Source: Phycisphaeraceae bacterium (lineage in GTDB: Bacteria; Planctomycetota; Phycisphaerae; Phycisphaerales; Phycisphaeraceae). From it: a stretch of 64,000 bases of DNA. This document shows, in pieces, positions 18,581 through 27,241 of the stretch (positions within the stretch are counted from its first letter, which is position 1; every line of letters starts with the position of its first letter). The position numbers and the translations under genes are program-made. The notes under the pieces are model-generated. The model was given only the letters and a program-made list of their open reading frames with translations, ran no database searches and was not told where the DNA came from. Location of the stretch: assembly GCA_020851465.1 (NCBI GenBank), contig JADZCR010000003.1:310001-374000 (forward strand), written 5' to 3'.

Positions 18581-20221
18581 TTAGCGCACGCCCTCGCTGA
18601 CCGGCTCGAGCTTCACATCATCGATCAGCACCGTCGCGCCGGCGGGGACTTCGATCTGTGCATCCAGTGTCGCTGTGGGGATATTCATGGTTTTGATTTC
18701 ACATTCAATCCGCGTCCACTGATCCGTCACGCTGAACGTCTTGTGATTGTCCGCAGGCAATCCGCCGTCAAACCGAAGCGTGATCGCACAGGGCTTGTCC
18801 GACTTGACCCATGCGGTAAACCGATGAGTCTGATCTGCTGCGAAATAGAGCGGATAGAGTCTGTTCTTTCCCGTTGACAGCTTGTACGACTGCTTGCCCG
18901 CCTTCGCGTCGGTGCTGGGCACGATGTTCATGAAAGCGTGCCGCCTCGACCAATCCACGCCGTCTTCTTCAAAATCACCCCACATCGATGCGCCGTTGTA
19001 CGTCAATTCACCTCCCGACGGCGGCTTGACGATGCGAAGAATCGGCGTCGAACTGCGGAAGTGGTCGCTGTCAACCACCGCGCCGCTGATCAGATACGGA
19101 CGACTCGACGGCGGCAGGACGACGCTCGCCGTGTTGCCTTCGATCTGCGCCGGCAAGGTCAGCCAATACCGTGAGAGCCAATTGCCTTCGTCTCCCGGAC
19201 TGAGAATCAAGTCTGCCGATACCACCTTGCGTGTACCTTTGAATGTCCAAGTCGCGACCTGACCGCCATCGCGCTCCTCGATATTGATAGGTGACACCTC
19301 ACAAAAGGCGGGAGCACCTTTGAGGTAAATATCAAGAAACACAAAGACCTGCTCGTCTCCCTCAGAGGGCAGACCGTGTGCCCAGTTTGGAAAGAGCGTC
19401 AGATGCTTTGGACCCGCAGCTGCTGCGTAACTCTTCATCACAGACGGCATCCAGTAAAACATGTCAGCGGTGCCTGTGAACCACCCGATTGGTGTTTTTC
19501 GATGCGCCAATCGCGGCCCTGGATCAAGCGTAGCCATCCACTGCTTGACTGCTTCCTGGCTGGGAAAGCCCTGCTTGCCCGGATAACCCCACCATGCGTT
19601 ACCCAGATCAAGGAACCCGCAGCCGAACATTGCCGAGCCAACCTTTAGCCGTGGATCGATGCCGACCATCAAAGTTGTATAAAACCCTCCCCACGAACTG
19701 CCGCACATGCCGATCTTGTTTCGATCTACTTCCGGCCGTGATTCGAGATAGCTCACCGCCTTAAGCATCGCTACCGCCCCGTGATAAATCGGCGCGGTCC
19801 TGGGATCATTAGCGGAGGAGAGACCGCTATTGATCAGATAGCCGCCTGTCGAACGATACCCCTTGATAGGGAAATCAATGCACAGTGCTGCATATCCTCG
19901 CTTGGCGCCGAGGATCGGAAAATAGTCGCTCGCTTGAGCCAGCCCTCCCTGATTCCAGATAAACGCAGGCAGAGCTTTTGCGCCTTTGGGATATGCAAAT
20001 ATCCCGAAAATATCGACGCTGGTTGAGCCATCCATTTCAGAATGGAACTGCACCTCTTCCACCATCACGCCGTCTTTTTCGTAAGGCCCTTTGAGCACCT
20101 TGGCATTGAGCGGCGTGGAAGTAATAGCGTTGAGATCAAAGACCGGATCCTTGAAATCCTCAGCCTGTGCTAAGGACGCGATCAGACACAAGGCAACCAA
20201 CGCGAACAATATCCATCTCAT
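18581..20221 (-). CDS. Secreted alpha/beta-hydrolase (acetylxylan-esterase-like) with C-terminal carbohydrate-binding-type domain
   Basis: A 546-residue exported esterase. The ATG at 20221 follows GGAG at seven bases and opens a clear signal peptide ending SLAQA. The hydrolase part (about residues 30-320) has the nucleophile elbow GMCGSSWGGF and a late His in NWAHGLPSEGDEQ, as in acetylxylan esterase/prolyl-oligopeptidase-like enzymes. The last 150 residues (TAWVKSDKPCAITLRFDGG, then TVLIDDVKLEP) look like a CBM4/9-type beta-sandwich, suggesting polysaccharide binding. A likely job is deacylation of plant or algal polysaccharide. It is the first gene of a two-gene unit with the MFS transporter. 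Confidence 0.85.
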   Translation of the reverse strand: MRWILFALVALCLIASLAQAEDFKDPVFDLNAITSTPLNAKVLKGPYEKDGVMVEEVQFHSEMDGSTSVDIFGIFAYPKGAKALPAFIWNQGGLAQASDYFPILGAKRGYAALCIDFPIKGYRSTGGYLINSGLSSANDPRTAPIYHGAVAMLKAVSYLESRPEVDRNKIGMCGSSWGGFYTTLMVGIDPRLKVGSAMFGCGFLDLGNAWWGYPGKQGFPSQEAVKQWMATLDPGPRLAHRKTPIGWFTGTADMFYWMPSVMKSYAAAAGPKHLTLFPNWAHGLPSEGDEQVFVFLDIYLKGAPAFCEVSPINIEERDGGQVATWTFKGTRKVVSADLILSPGDEGNWLSRYWLTLPAQIEGNTASVVLPPSSRPYLISGAVVDSDHFRSSTPILRIVKPPSGGELTYNGASMWGDFEEDGVDWSRRHAFMNIVPSTDAKAGKQSYKLSTGKNRLYPLYFAADQTHRFTAWVKSDKPCAITLRFDGGLPADNHKTFSVTDQWTRIECEIKTMNIPTATLDAQIEVPAGATVLIDDVKLEPVSEGVR

Positions 20222-20369
20222 GAGTAGCTCCATACCCGAAGAATGGGCTGGATCATCATAGAAACCAGCAGCCCGACGAGAAATTCCTGACGGTTTGAAG
20301 ATCAAAGCGCATAACCGCATTGGTGCGAACCGGCGGGGTATTCCACCTAATCTTCAACAGGATGCGTCG

Positions 20370-22253
20370 TTATGACCTTGGGTTGACTTTTACCGCAACG
20401 ATCGTGGTGTCATCAATCGCCGGTTTTAGTCCGATGAAACGGCGCATTTCCCAAAGCAGGTGATTGACTGCCTCCTGAGCTGGCGCTTTTTCAGTATCGC
20501 GCATCGCCTTGAGGATTCGCGTCCTGCCGAATTTTTCATTGTTGAAGTTCTGCGCGTCTGTCAGACCATCTGTGTAAAAGAGCAGGAAGTCACCCGGTTC
20601 AAGCTGAACGATGCTCTTTTCGTAAGTCTGCTCTCTGTCAATACCGACAACCGTACCGCCGACATCGAGTCGTGTGAATCGACCATCGCGCAAAAGCAAC
20701 GGCGGCTCGTGGCCGGCATTGCAATAGGTCATTCTTCGCGTAGAAGGATCGAGGACACCATAAAAGAGCGTGGCAAACTCATCGCTGCGGGTGTCGCGGG
20801 AAAGGGAGATGTTCACGCGCGAAATAATTTCGTCGATGTCATACACATCCTGCGCATACGCCCGCAGACTCGCCCGCACACTGGCCATCAGCAGACTGGC
20901 AGCGATACCCTTGCCCACTACATCGCACACTGCCACACCCAGATGACCGTCGAGGTCTATGAAGTCATAGAAGTCCCCGCCGAGTTCAAAACTTGGTACA
21001 TACCGGGCGCCGATATCAAATGCCTTGATCTGAGGCATCGTTCCCGGAAGCATCCGGCGCTGTACGTCCGCCGCCAATCGCACCTGCCTCTGCACTTTCT
21101 CGCCCTCCTGACGAGCCACCGCCAGGCGAGCGCTTTCGATAGCAGTCGCGGTGATCTGTGAAATCGACTGGAGCAGATTGATGTCGAAGCGTCCGAATTT
21201 CTGTTTGGTCGCACTGTAAATCTGGAAAAGTCCGATCGGCCTGCTGTGATAAATAATTCCCGATACCAGAAACGAGACGAGTCCCTCACGTTCGGCATCT
21301 TCGGGATAGATCACGCGCGGGTCCGTCGTCATGTCTTCCACATACACAACTTCACCAGCGAATGCGCTTCGAGCAATCGCGGCACTGTCGGCATGGACCG
21401 GACCTTTGTTCAAGTAACCCTCCGACAGTCCGTACACCGCTTTGATGGCCAGCTCGCGTGTTTCCTCGTTCAGCAGTCGAATAGTCGCTGCTTTGGCACC
21501 GAGCACCTGAGCCGCGGTGAGGACGGCTGTATCCAGAATCTGCTGTACATCACGAGCTCCAGCGAGCAGAGCACTGAGCTTGTTAATTGCTGCCAGTTCA
21601 CCCACACGTTCACGGAGCTGGTGCTCCTGATAGCAGAGCCTCGCAAGGTGATTGGCTAAAAGAAAAATCGCCTGTACCGCAGCCGCCCGTGGAGGAGCGA
21701 ATACATGCTCTGCCGCATCGAGCATGCTGCCAACCTTTTCAGTCGGTACACCAAATGTCGTCAATAAGTTGACAAGCTTTTGTCGATTAACCGTCGCGTC
21801 TGATCGCTCCGCCCGGCTCTCGATACGTACCGAGCCTAATTCCTGCCCTTCTACAACGATCGGTGCTGCAATAGGCTCATTCGAGTCAACGATTTTTGAT
21901 CCCGTGGTCGATTCGCTTGCCGAATGAGTGCGCACCGGCTCACCCGATTGAGTCGGAACTGTCAGCGGTTTTCCCGTTGGATCAACGATCTCCGTCTTCA
22001 ACCCGGTCAGGGCAGTAAAACTGTCCTGCAATTCCTGAAGCGTCTTGAGATCAAGAAAATGAACCAGTGTCAGCCGTGTAACCGGGCATGACGCACCCAC
22101 CGCTGTCGGGTCGGATGTCAAGGACACCGGCGCTGCCGGCACTGCGCTGGCCGGAGTATTCGTTGTAGTCGAAGACGTAGGGGTCACTTCATCAATCCGG
22201 AGGACAGGGAAATCTATCGCATCATGGCTTTGGAGTCGGCTGAGTTGTCGCAC
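20370..22253 (-). CDS. PP2C-type SpoIIE/RsbU phosphatase with PocR-like and GAF sensor domains
   Basis: A 627-residue signalling phosphatase. After a Ser/Thr/Pro-rich start, residues of about 60-170 resemble a PocR ligand-binding domain (HFLDLKTLQELQDSFTALTG). A GAF domain covers about 225-385 (INKLSALLAGARDVQQILDT, then VEDMTTDPRVIYPEDAEREG). The C-terminal SpoIIE-type phosphatase holds the metal-binding Asp residues in LGGDFYDF, VAVCDVVGKG, YTDGLTDAQN and DDTTIVAVKV. Such enzymes dephosphorylate anti-sigma-factor antagonists in partner-switching systems. The GTG start at 22253 overlaps the upstream gene by 32 bases; a GTG at 22187 is an alternative. No anti-sigma kinase is adjacent. Confidence 0.9.
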   Translation of the reverse strand: MRQLSRLQSHDAIDFPVLRIDEVTPTSSTTTNTPASAVPAAPVSLTSDPTAVGASCPVTRLTLVHFLDLKTLQELQDSFTALTGLKTEIVDPTGKPLTVPTQSGEPVRTHSASESTTGSKIVDSNEPIAAPIVVEGQELGSVRIESRAERSDATVNRQKLVNLLTTFGVPTEKVGSMLDAAEHVFAPPRAAAVQAIFLLANHLARLCYQEHQLRERVGELAAINKLSALLAGARDVQQILDTAVLTAAQVLGAKAATIRLLNEETRELAIKAVYGLSEGYLNKGPVHADSAAIARSAFAGEVVYVEDMTTDPRVIYPEDAEREGLVSFLVSGIIYHSRPIGLFQIYSATKQKFGRFDINLLQSISQITATAIESARLAVARQEGEKVQRQVRLAADVQRRMLPGTMPQIKAFDIGARYVPSFELGGDFYDFIDLDGHLGVAVCDVVGKGIAASLLMASVRASLRAYAQDVYDIDEIISRVNISLSRDTRSDEFATLFYGVLDPSTRRMTYCNAGHEPPLLLRDGRFTRLDVGGTVVGIDREQTYEKSIVQLEPGDFLLFYTDGLTDAQNFNNEKFGRTRILKAMRDTEKAPAQEAVNHLLWEMRRFIGLKPAIDDTTIVAVKVNPRS

Positions 22254-23988
22254 CCGTATCAGTGCTGGTCCACACTCGACGTAATACCAGAATCAACGGA
22301 TCAAGTGGTGCGGCGGCCTGAGCCTTGTCCAGACCGTACTCCACCAGAGTCGGCTGATCGAGCTGAAATCCCAGATACGCGAGCAGGATCGCCACATCAC
22401 CCTGCTGCGGATACTTGAGCATTGGCTCGATCTGTGCCCGCACCCAACTGAGCCGCGCACGACTGGGCAACAGCTTAGCGTCATAACGGACGCCGACGAG
22501 TTCGGGGTGCATTTCGAGGTGACGCCGAAGGTTGAATGCCGCCGTACGGATCAACCCCGCGCCAGCCTGGGCGTGGATCAACCCTGATACCGCCAACGGC
22601 TGATTCATATTGAGATCAATCACTTCACGGAAATAATTTTCCGCATCGAGATACTTGCCTGATCCCAGTGCAATCTCGCCCGCTCGCATCGTCTTGCTGA
22701 TCCGATCTTCACGGGTGCCGGAGAATCGAGTCAGTTTCTCATCCGTCTTGAGCGAATCGAGAAACTTCGCCATGGCGATATCAACTTTCGCACGATTCGG
22801 ATCAGGAGCGTCCGTCTGCTGTCCTCCGTTCATTTTTGCGGCATCAGACGGCAGCAGTCCATACGCCTGCTTGACTGCTGCTTCACGGTCTGCTTTCGCT
22901 TTGGCTGCATCGTTGGGCAGCGGGTCGGCAAGAGCTTCCTCGTCTTCAGCGCTTGGTTTAACAGCCGGTTTACCAGCTTTGGGGGTTCCGCTGCGCAACC
23001 GGGCCAGGAGATCCAGGTACGGGTCTTCTCCGGGTTTTACCTGAGAAGATTTGATTGGCTCGAATATTGCCGCCTGAACATCCTGAATTCGCTTCTCTGT
23101 CGTTAACGAACCATCAGCCGTCATCCGTCCAGGCTGGATCATGTTTTGAATCTGCTCACCGATCAGCAGCGATGGCTTCCAGTTGCGCTGAGTGGTACGG
23201 TTATTTTCCGCTGAGGTGCCGCCCGAACCGCGATCCGTCAATGATGTTGAAGTCGAGTAAGCCGGCATTGCGGTTATTTGATTGGAGGATGCGGCCTTAT
23301 CGCCGTCGGATGATCCCGCGGATGATGTCCCAACATTTGATTCCTCCAACGGATTGGCAAGCGTGTTTGGAGAAGTCAGCGGAATCTTGCGTACACCAAG
23401 GAATGGCGTTGCGCTGACCTCAAGTAATTTCCCATCCGGTTGACGGATCACACCCAGCCGGGGAGTACCCGCCGCATTCTGTGCGGCCAGCAGCGCGTTG
23501 CTATACGCGATGTTGGACTGATACGACCCTGTAAACGGCTGAATCAGTCCTGGTCCGCTGTTGTTCAATACCTGGCCGGAAGTCGTTCCAGCGGTGTAGC
23601 GGTAGATCGGTACAACTCCGCCTGCGTAAGGTTGGCCGGCATTAATGCTCGGCAATCCCGGCGACCAACTCTGTGCCCGAAAACGAAAGAGGGAGTCATC
23701 CGAGGAAGAACCCCGGAACTCACCCGGCGCGGTGTACCCGACGCGACCGTGGAAATATCCCAGTCCGGTCACATTGCCGGTGATGAGGTTATTTCGTGCT
23801 GCGTAATCGATCTGTTGCTGAGGAGCGTTGATACCTCCGGTTCCCACCTGAAGGTTGCGATCAAGCAGGCGTCCGTCTCCGGCACCGTTAGGGTTCTGCC
23901 CTGCGGGTACTTGTGCCGACGAAATGCTGCCCAAAGTCAGCATGAGGCAATAGGCCGCGGTGTGTATCGTTCGGGTTGCCGTTTTCAT
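22222..23988 (-). CDS. Secreted TPR-containing protein of unknown function
   Basis: A 588-residue exported protein. The ATG at 23988 lies seven bases after AGGTGG and begins a signal peptide (TAAYCLMLTLGSISSAQ). Residues of about 45-110 form a Gly/Asn-rich block (RNNLITGNVTGLGYFHGRVG) that I recognise only as planctomycete-like. The middle is low-complexity (Ser/Thr/Asn/Pro). The C-terminal 180 residues hold TPR-like helices (GEIALGSGKYLDAENYFREV, then LIRTAAFNLRRHLEMHPEL). No enzymatic motif is visible. It overlaps the phosphatase gene downstream by 32 bases, so the two are probably co-expressed. The function is not known to me. Confidence 0.82.
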   Translation of the reverse strand: MKTATRTIHTAAYCLMLTLGSISSAQVPAGQNPNGAGDGRLLDRNLQVGTGGINAPQQQIDYAARNNLITGNVTGLGYFHGRVGYTAPGEFRGSSSDDSLFRFRAQSWSPGLPSINAGQPYAGGVVPIYRYTAGTTSGQVLNNSGPGLIQPFTGSYQSNIAYSNALLAAQNAAGTPRLGVIRQPDGKLLEVSATPFLGVRKIPLTSPNTLANPLEESNVGTSSAGSSDGDKAASSNQITAMPAYSTSTSLTDRGSGGTSAENNRTTQRNWKPSLLIGEQIQNMIQPGRMTADGSLTTEKRIQDVQAAIFEPIKSSQVKPGEDPYLDLLARLRSGTPKAGKPAVKPSAEDEEALADPLPNDAAKAKADREAAVKQAYGLLPSDAAKMNGGQQTDAPDPNRAKVDIAMAKFLDSLKTDEKLTRFSGTREDRISKTMRAGEIALGSGKYLDAENYFREVIDLNMNQPLAVSGLIHAQAGAGLIRTAAFNLRRHLEMHPELVGVRYDAKLLPSRARLSWVRAQIEPMLKYPQQGDVAILLAYLGFQLDQPTLVEYGLDKAQAAAPLDPLILVLRRVWTSTDTGATTQPTPKP

Positions 23989-24124
23989 GGGATCCACCTG
24001 CATTATTCTAGGGAACCCTTAGCTGTAGAGATATATGCGGTTCGCTGCTGCCAAATAACAAGCATTCCGCACTGAGCGGGAAGCTGCCTCGTTCACCAAT
24101 CTGAACTCCCCCATAAAAGATCGA

Positions 24125-24589
24125 TCAAAGTATCTCGACAACTTCAAATCGACGGGTTCCGCGGGGTAGGTCCACCTTGACCACATCGCCGATGCGGGCT
24201 TTAAGCAGTGCTTCACCCATGGGGCTGGATACCGTGACTTCAATTTCGTCACTGTCGAACTTCCCGGTCGCCTCCCCTACGAGTTTGTAAAGATCCTCGC
24301 TTCCCGTGGAGGCGTCTTTGAGCTTTACCGTCGCACCAAGAAAAACCATGTCCTGCGGCACAGCGGAAGTATCCGCTACCTTTGCAGTTCGGAGACGTTC
24401 TTCGAGTCGGCGGATTTCCGCTTCGTTGAGGCCCTGATCTTCGCGGGCGGCGTGATAGTCGGCATTTTCCTTCAGATCACCCAAAGCACGGGCTTCGGCG
24501 ATGCGCTTGCTCAGCACGGGTCGCTTGGCCTTGAGATCTTCGAGCTTGGACTCAAGCTGCTGTTTTTCTTCCGCGGTGATGAACTCCAT
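24125..24589 (-). CDS. greA: Transcription elongation factor GreA
   Basis: A 154-residue GreA. The N-terminal coiled coil (LESKLEDLKAKRPVLSKRIA, then ALGDLKENADYHAAREDQGL) carries the acidic tip residues that stimulate transcript cleavage in backtracked RNA polymerase. The C-terminal FKBP-like domain contains VGEATGKFDSDEIEVTVSSP, followed by the family-typical MGEALLKARIGD stretch. The ATG at 24589 has GAGGAG eight bases upstream; an earlier in-frame start at 24634 is out of line with the family length of about 158. It is a single gene, upstream of the secreted TPR protein gene on the same strand with a 136-base gap. Confidence 0.96.
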   Translation of the reverse strand: MEFITAEEKQQLESKLEDLKAKRPVLSKRIAEARALGDLKENADYHAAREDQGLNEAEIRRLEERLRTAKVADTSAVPQDMVFLGATVKLKDASTGSEDLYKLVGEATGKFDSDEIEVTVSSPMGEALLKARIGDVVKVDLPRGTRRFEVVEIL

Positions 24590-24719
24590 ATCAATACTCC
24601 TCAAGCGCGCATGGCCGAGATGTCCGACCATCACAGCACCAAATTGAAAGCTTAGCCGGTTAATCCGAGCAAACCAAATGCGGAACTCAAAGATGGAGCA
24701 GCGCGAGACTCGTGCACGC

Positions 24720-25607
24720 TCACCTTACTAATTCCGCAGTCAGATTTTCGCGTATCCGCCCGGAGATCAGGATCGCGCCCAGCCAGGCAACCACGGCCCC
24801 CAATGCGACAGCGATGATCTGAAATCGCCAGGGATCCGGCTGCCAGAGTACCGGCGACGTGGACAGACCCCAGATAGCTTGAATCGGGCTGACGTGCATC
24901 TGCCACGCCACGTTGATCTGAGCACGACGCATCAGAACCATCACCGTCGGTTCCGCAAACATCAGCAGCACACACAGCAGCATCGCCAGCGCGCGGTATG
25001 TGCCTTGACGTGCCAAACTTCCCACCGCAATGATCGCAGCAACCAGCAGACTCCACGCCGCAATCGCCGCATCGAGCCAGATTGACTGCACAATCGACCA
25101 ACCAGCCGATAGACGCAGAGGCCAGATGACTGCTTGAAAGACGATCATTAGTGCAAGCCAATCAGCAAGAGCTAGTCCTGGACCACTCAGAAGTCGCTGT
25201 GATGGATAACGACGGAGCATTGCCGGCCCGCCGAGGGGTGCGACTTCCGCGCTGTTTCTTCCGCCGACCGCCAGTTCCTGACTTAACCGAATCACCGGCC
25301 AGAGAAGCATCAAGCCGATCAGGCTCGCAAATATCATCCATCGTGCAGCGGGTACGGGAGATTCGATTAGAAGCGTTGATGACCAACTGCCCAGCAGCCA
25401 GATGCACCAACCCAGCACAAGGCCTCGTGAGGCTAGATCATGGAAAGATGAGTATTGAGCTCGGATACTCTGGCCGTCTTGCTCATCGCTTACAAAATGT
25501 TCCGATGCAGGAACAGACTCGGACGCTGAATGAGGTTGCAGCGCATCAAATGCCGTGGTGTCGGCATCATCGGACTGAGGATGGGGTGATCCGTTCACTT
25601 CTACCAA
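24720..25607 (-). CDS. Multi-pass membrane protein of unknown function
   Basis: A 295-residue protein with a polar N-terminal 65 residues and about six hydrophobic helices, including LGWCIWLLGSWSSTLLI, WMIFASLIGLMLLWPVI, LALMIVFQAVIWPLRL, IAAWSLLVAAIIAVGSLA, LAMLLCVLLMFAEPTVMVL and IIAVALGAVVAWLGAILI. I do not recognise the family. The TTG start at 25607 overlaps the stop of the FtsQ-like gene by 7 bases; a GTG three codons later is an alternative. Coupling to that gene suggests a shared envelope role, which is an inference from position only. Confidence 0.75.
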   Translation of the reverse strand: MVEVNGSPHPQSDDADTTAFDALQPHSASESVPASEHFVSDEQDGQSIRAQYSSFHDLASRGLVLGWCIWLLGSWSSTLLIESPVPAARWMIFASLIGLMLLWPVIRLSQELAVGGRNSAEVAPLGGPAMLRRYPSQRLLSGPGLALADWLALMIVFQAVIWPLRLSAGWSIVQSIWLDAAIAAWSLLVAAIIAVGSLARQGTYRALAMLLCVLLMFAEPTVMVLMRRAQINVAWQMHVSPIQAIWGLSTSPVLWQPDPWRFQIIAVALGAVVAWLGAILISGRIRENLTAELVR

Positions 25608-26545
25608 TGGTAGCCAACGGGAATATCCGGTTCTTCACCTTCGGGCTGATGGATAAAGACCGCTGCGCCATAAACATCAACCGTTTTTCCACCCGCATCG
25701 ATCAATCCTTGCCGCTTGTAAACGGTCGTAAGCCACTCTTTTTTTGTTTCGGCTTCGGGTTCGATCGGTTTTTCCTGACCCGGCGGCAGGCCCCAGCGAA
25801 CCATCCCATTGCGCGTCTTTAACACAAGACGAATGCGGCCGCGCTGGTCGCGTCCGCTTACATCAAAGGCACGAATCTGTGAAAGATACGGCTCACCCTG
25901 AAGAAGCTGCACAAGGCTCAGACCCGCCTTGAGGTCCTCTCCCGGCCAGTGATAGCCTTCACGCTGTGGCGGGCTGCTGACTCCGACAATCGTGGGCAGA
26001 CCGATTTGCTGTGCCTGACCAGTTTTATACAGTCCCGGAAGGCGGACCCCCTCCGCATCCACGAGTCGGCAGCCATCGTCCGTCTCGACCATTGCGATCG
26101 GCTCACGGTACTGCGCCCACACGTGAATCTTGCCGTCGGTAAATCGCTGAACTCGCGCGACACGCCTTACCCACGGATTGGAATTCAACGCCATCGCAGC
26201 TTTATCAAGACTCGCATGATCCAGCGGATCGCCAGTGACGTGCGCAGCAACGATGGCGGCCAAATCCTGACTGAGTTTGGCACTGAGCCATCGCGGTTTA
26301 TCAGCAAGAACCACGTCCTTGATACCAATATTGCGCATTTGATGTTCTTTGACGTACCCGGTCAGCGAGGCTTCGGCTTTGCGCCAGCCCGCCCAGCCGC
26401 CGAGTACCAATGCCATCAATGCCAATATCTGAAGGGCCGCCAGTGTGCGGCGTGGATCCCACCCTTTGACAGGTTTGGCTGTCTTGGCGGTCTTCCTTGT
26501 TTTTCTCTTTGTCTGGCCGGATTTACCGGACAAAAACCAACCCAT
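25601..26545 (-). CDS. FtsQ/DivIB-like membrane protein (POTRA type)
   Basis: A 314-residue bitopic membrane protein. A basic N-terminus (KSGQTKRKTRKTAKTAK) is followed by one transmembrane helix (LAALQILALMALVLGGWAG) and a POTRA-like extracytoplasmic domain. The block LNSNPWVRRVARVQRFTDG followed by VWAQYREPIAMVE and LVDAEGVRLPG matches the FtsQ domain pattern well. FtsQ links early and late division proteins in other bacteria. The ATG at 26545 has GGGAG upstream; a GTG five codons earlier is less convincing. No fts or mur gene surrounds it, which is unusual, so the role in division is inferred from fold only. Confidence 0.72.
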   Translation of the reverse strand: MGWFLSGKSGQTKRKTRKTAKTAKPVKGWDPRRTLAALQILALMALVLGGWAGWRKAEASLTGYVKEHQMRNIGIKDVVLADKPRWLSAKLSQDLAAIVAAHVTGDPLDHASLDKAAMALNSNPWVRRVARVQRFTDGKIHVWAQYREPIAMVETDDGCRLVDAEGVRLPGLYKTGQAQQIGLPTIVGVSSPPQREGYHWPGEDLKAGLSLVQLLQGEPYLSQIRAFDVSGRDQRGRIRLVLKTRNGMVRWGLPPGQEKPIEPEAETKKEWLTTVYKRQGLIDAGGKTVDVYGAAVFIHQPEGEEPDIPVGYHW

Positions 26546-26760
26546 GACCTGCTCCCTCACAGCTTGACGGATGCTACGGTTTCGACTTTATCGGCCAACA
26601 GGATGCCAAAACGCCAAATCTTCTCAATCGGTTATCGGGCGTCCTGGAACGAGATACACGCGCAGCGATCACGCCGACATCTATGCACGAGTCGATTCAA
26701 GGCAGTCCGTGAAATAGGTTGAAATGCACGAATCGGCGGATGTTCGCAATGGGATTCCGT

Positions 26761-27132
26761 TCAAGGTCTCCATGTGGCGAAACATCCCGGTGCCTCGCCA
26801 ACACGCACGCTCACCAAGCTGACACCTTTGGGTAGTGTCCTTGCTACTTCCGTAGCAAACCACCAGGCTACTCGCTCAGCCGTGGGATTAACCTTGCAGT
26901 CAACAAATGGCTCGACCTCGTTGAGATGACGATTATGGATGCACGCGATCAGGCCGTCGATCGTCTTTTCCAATATGTGAAAATCCATCACCGTCTCGAT
27001 GGTGTCAAGCTGGTGCGACTGCACCGTGACCTCTACCGGCCAGTTATGGCCATGAATCGGTTCCAGCGAGCCATCGGGCAGGCGGATCGCATGGGCGGCG
27101 GCAAAGGTCTTGGCAATCGTGATCTCATACAT
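26761..27132 (-). CDS. 6-pyruvoyltetrahydropterin synthase / QueD family protein lacking the usual cysteine
   Basis: A 123-residue T-fold enzyme. Zinc ligands are visible as H14 (FAAAHAI) and H27/H29 (HGHNW). The later HNRHLNEVEPF and NPTAERVAWW blocks and the Glu in VRVGEAPGCFATW are also typical. Canonical QueD and PTPS enzymes carry a catalytic Cys between the first and second His; here that stretch is RLPDGSLEP with no Cys, so the exact reaction is doubtful. The family works on 7,8-dihydroneopterin triphosphate in queuosine, folate or biopterin routes. The ATG at 27132 is preferred; an in-frame GTG at 27168 would add twelve residues. It is divergent from hscA. Confidence 0.85.
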   Translation of the reverse strand: MYEITIAKTFAAAHAIRLPDGSLEPIHGHNWPVEVTVQSHQLDTIETVMDFHILEKTIDGLIACIHNRHLNEVEPFVDCKVNPTAERVAWWFATEVARTLPKGVSLVSVRVGEAPGCFATWRP

Positions 27133-27241
27133 ATTTGGCTCACAGGTTGGAGTCGGCGGAGTGTTCACCTAGACTTTCACGTGATGAACGGCACAACGCA
27201 AATCCATACACAACATTCTTCCGGAGAAGGATACGTACTCC

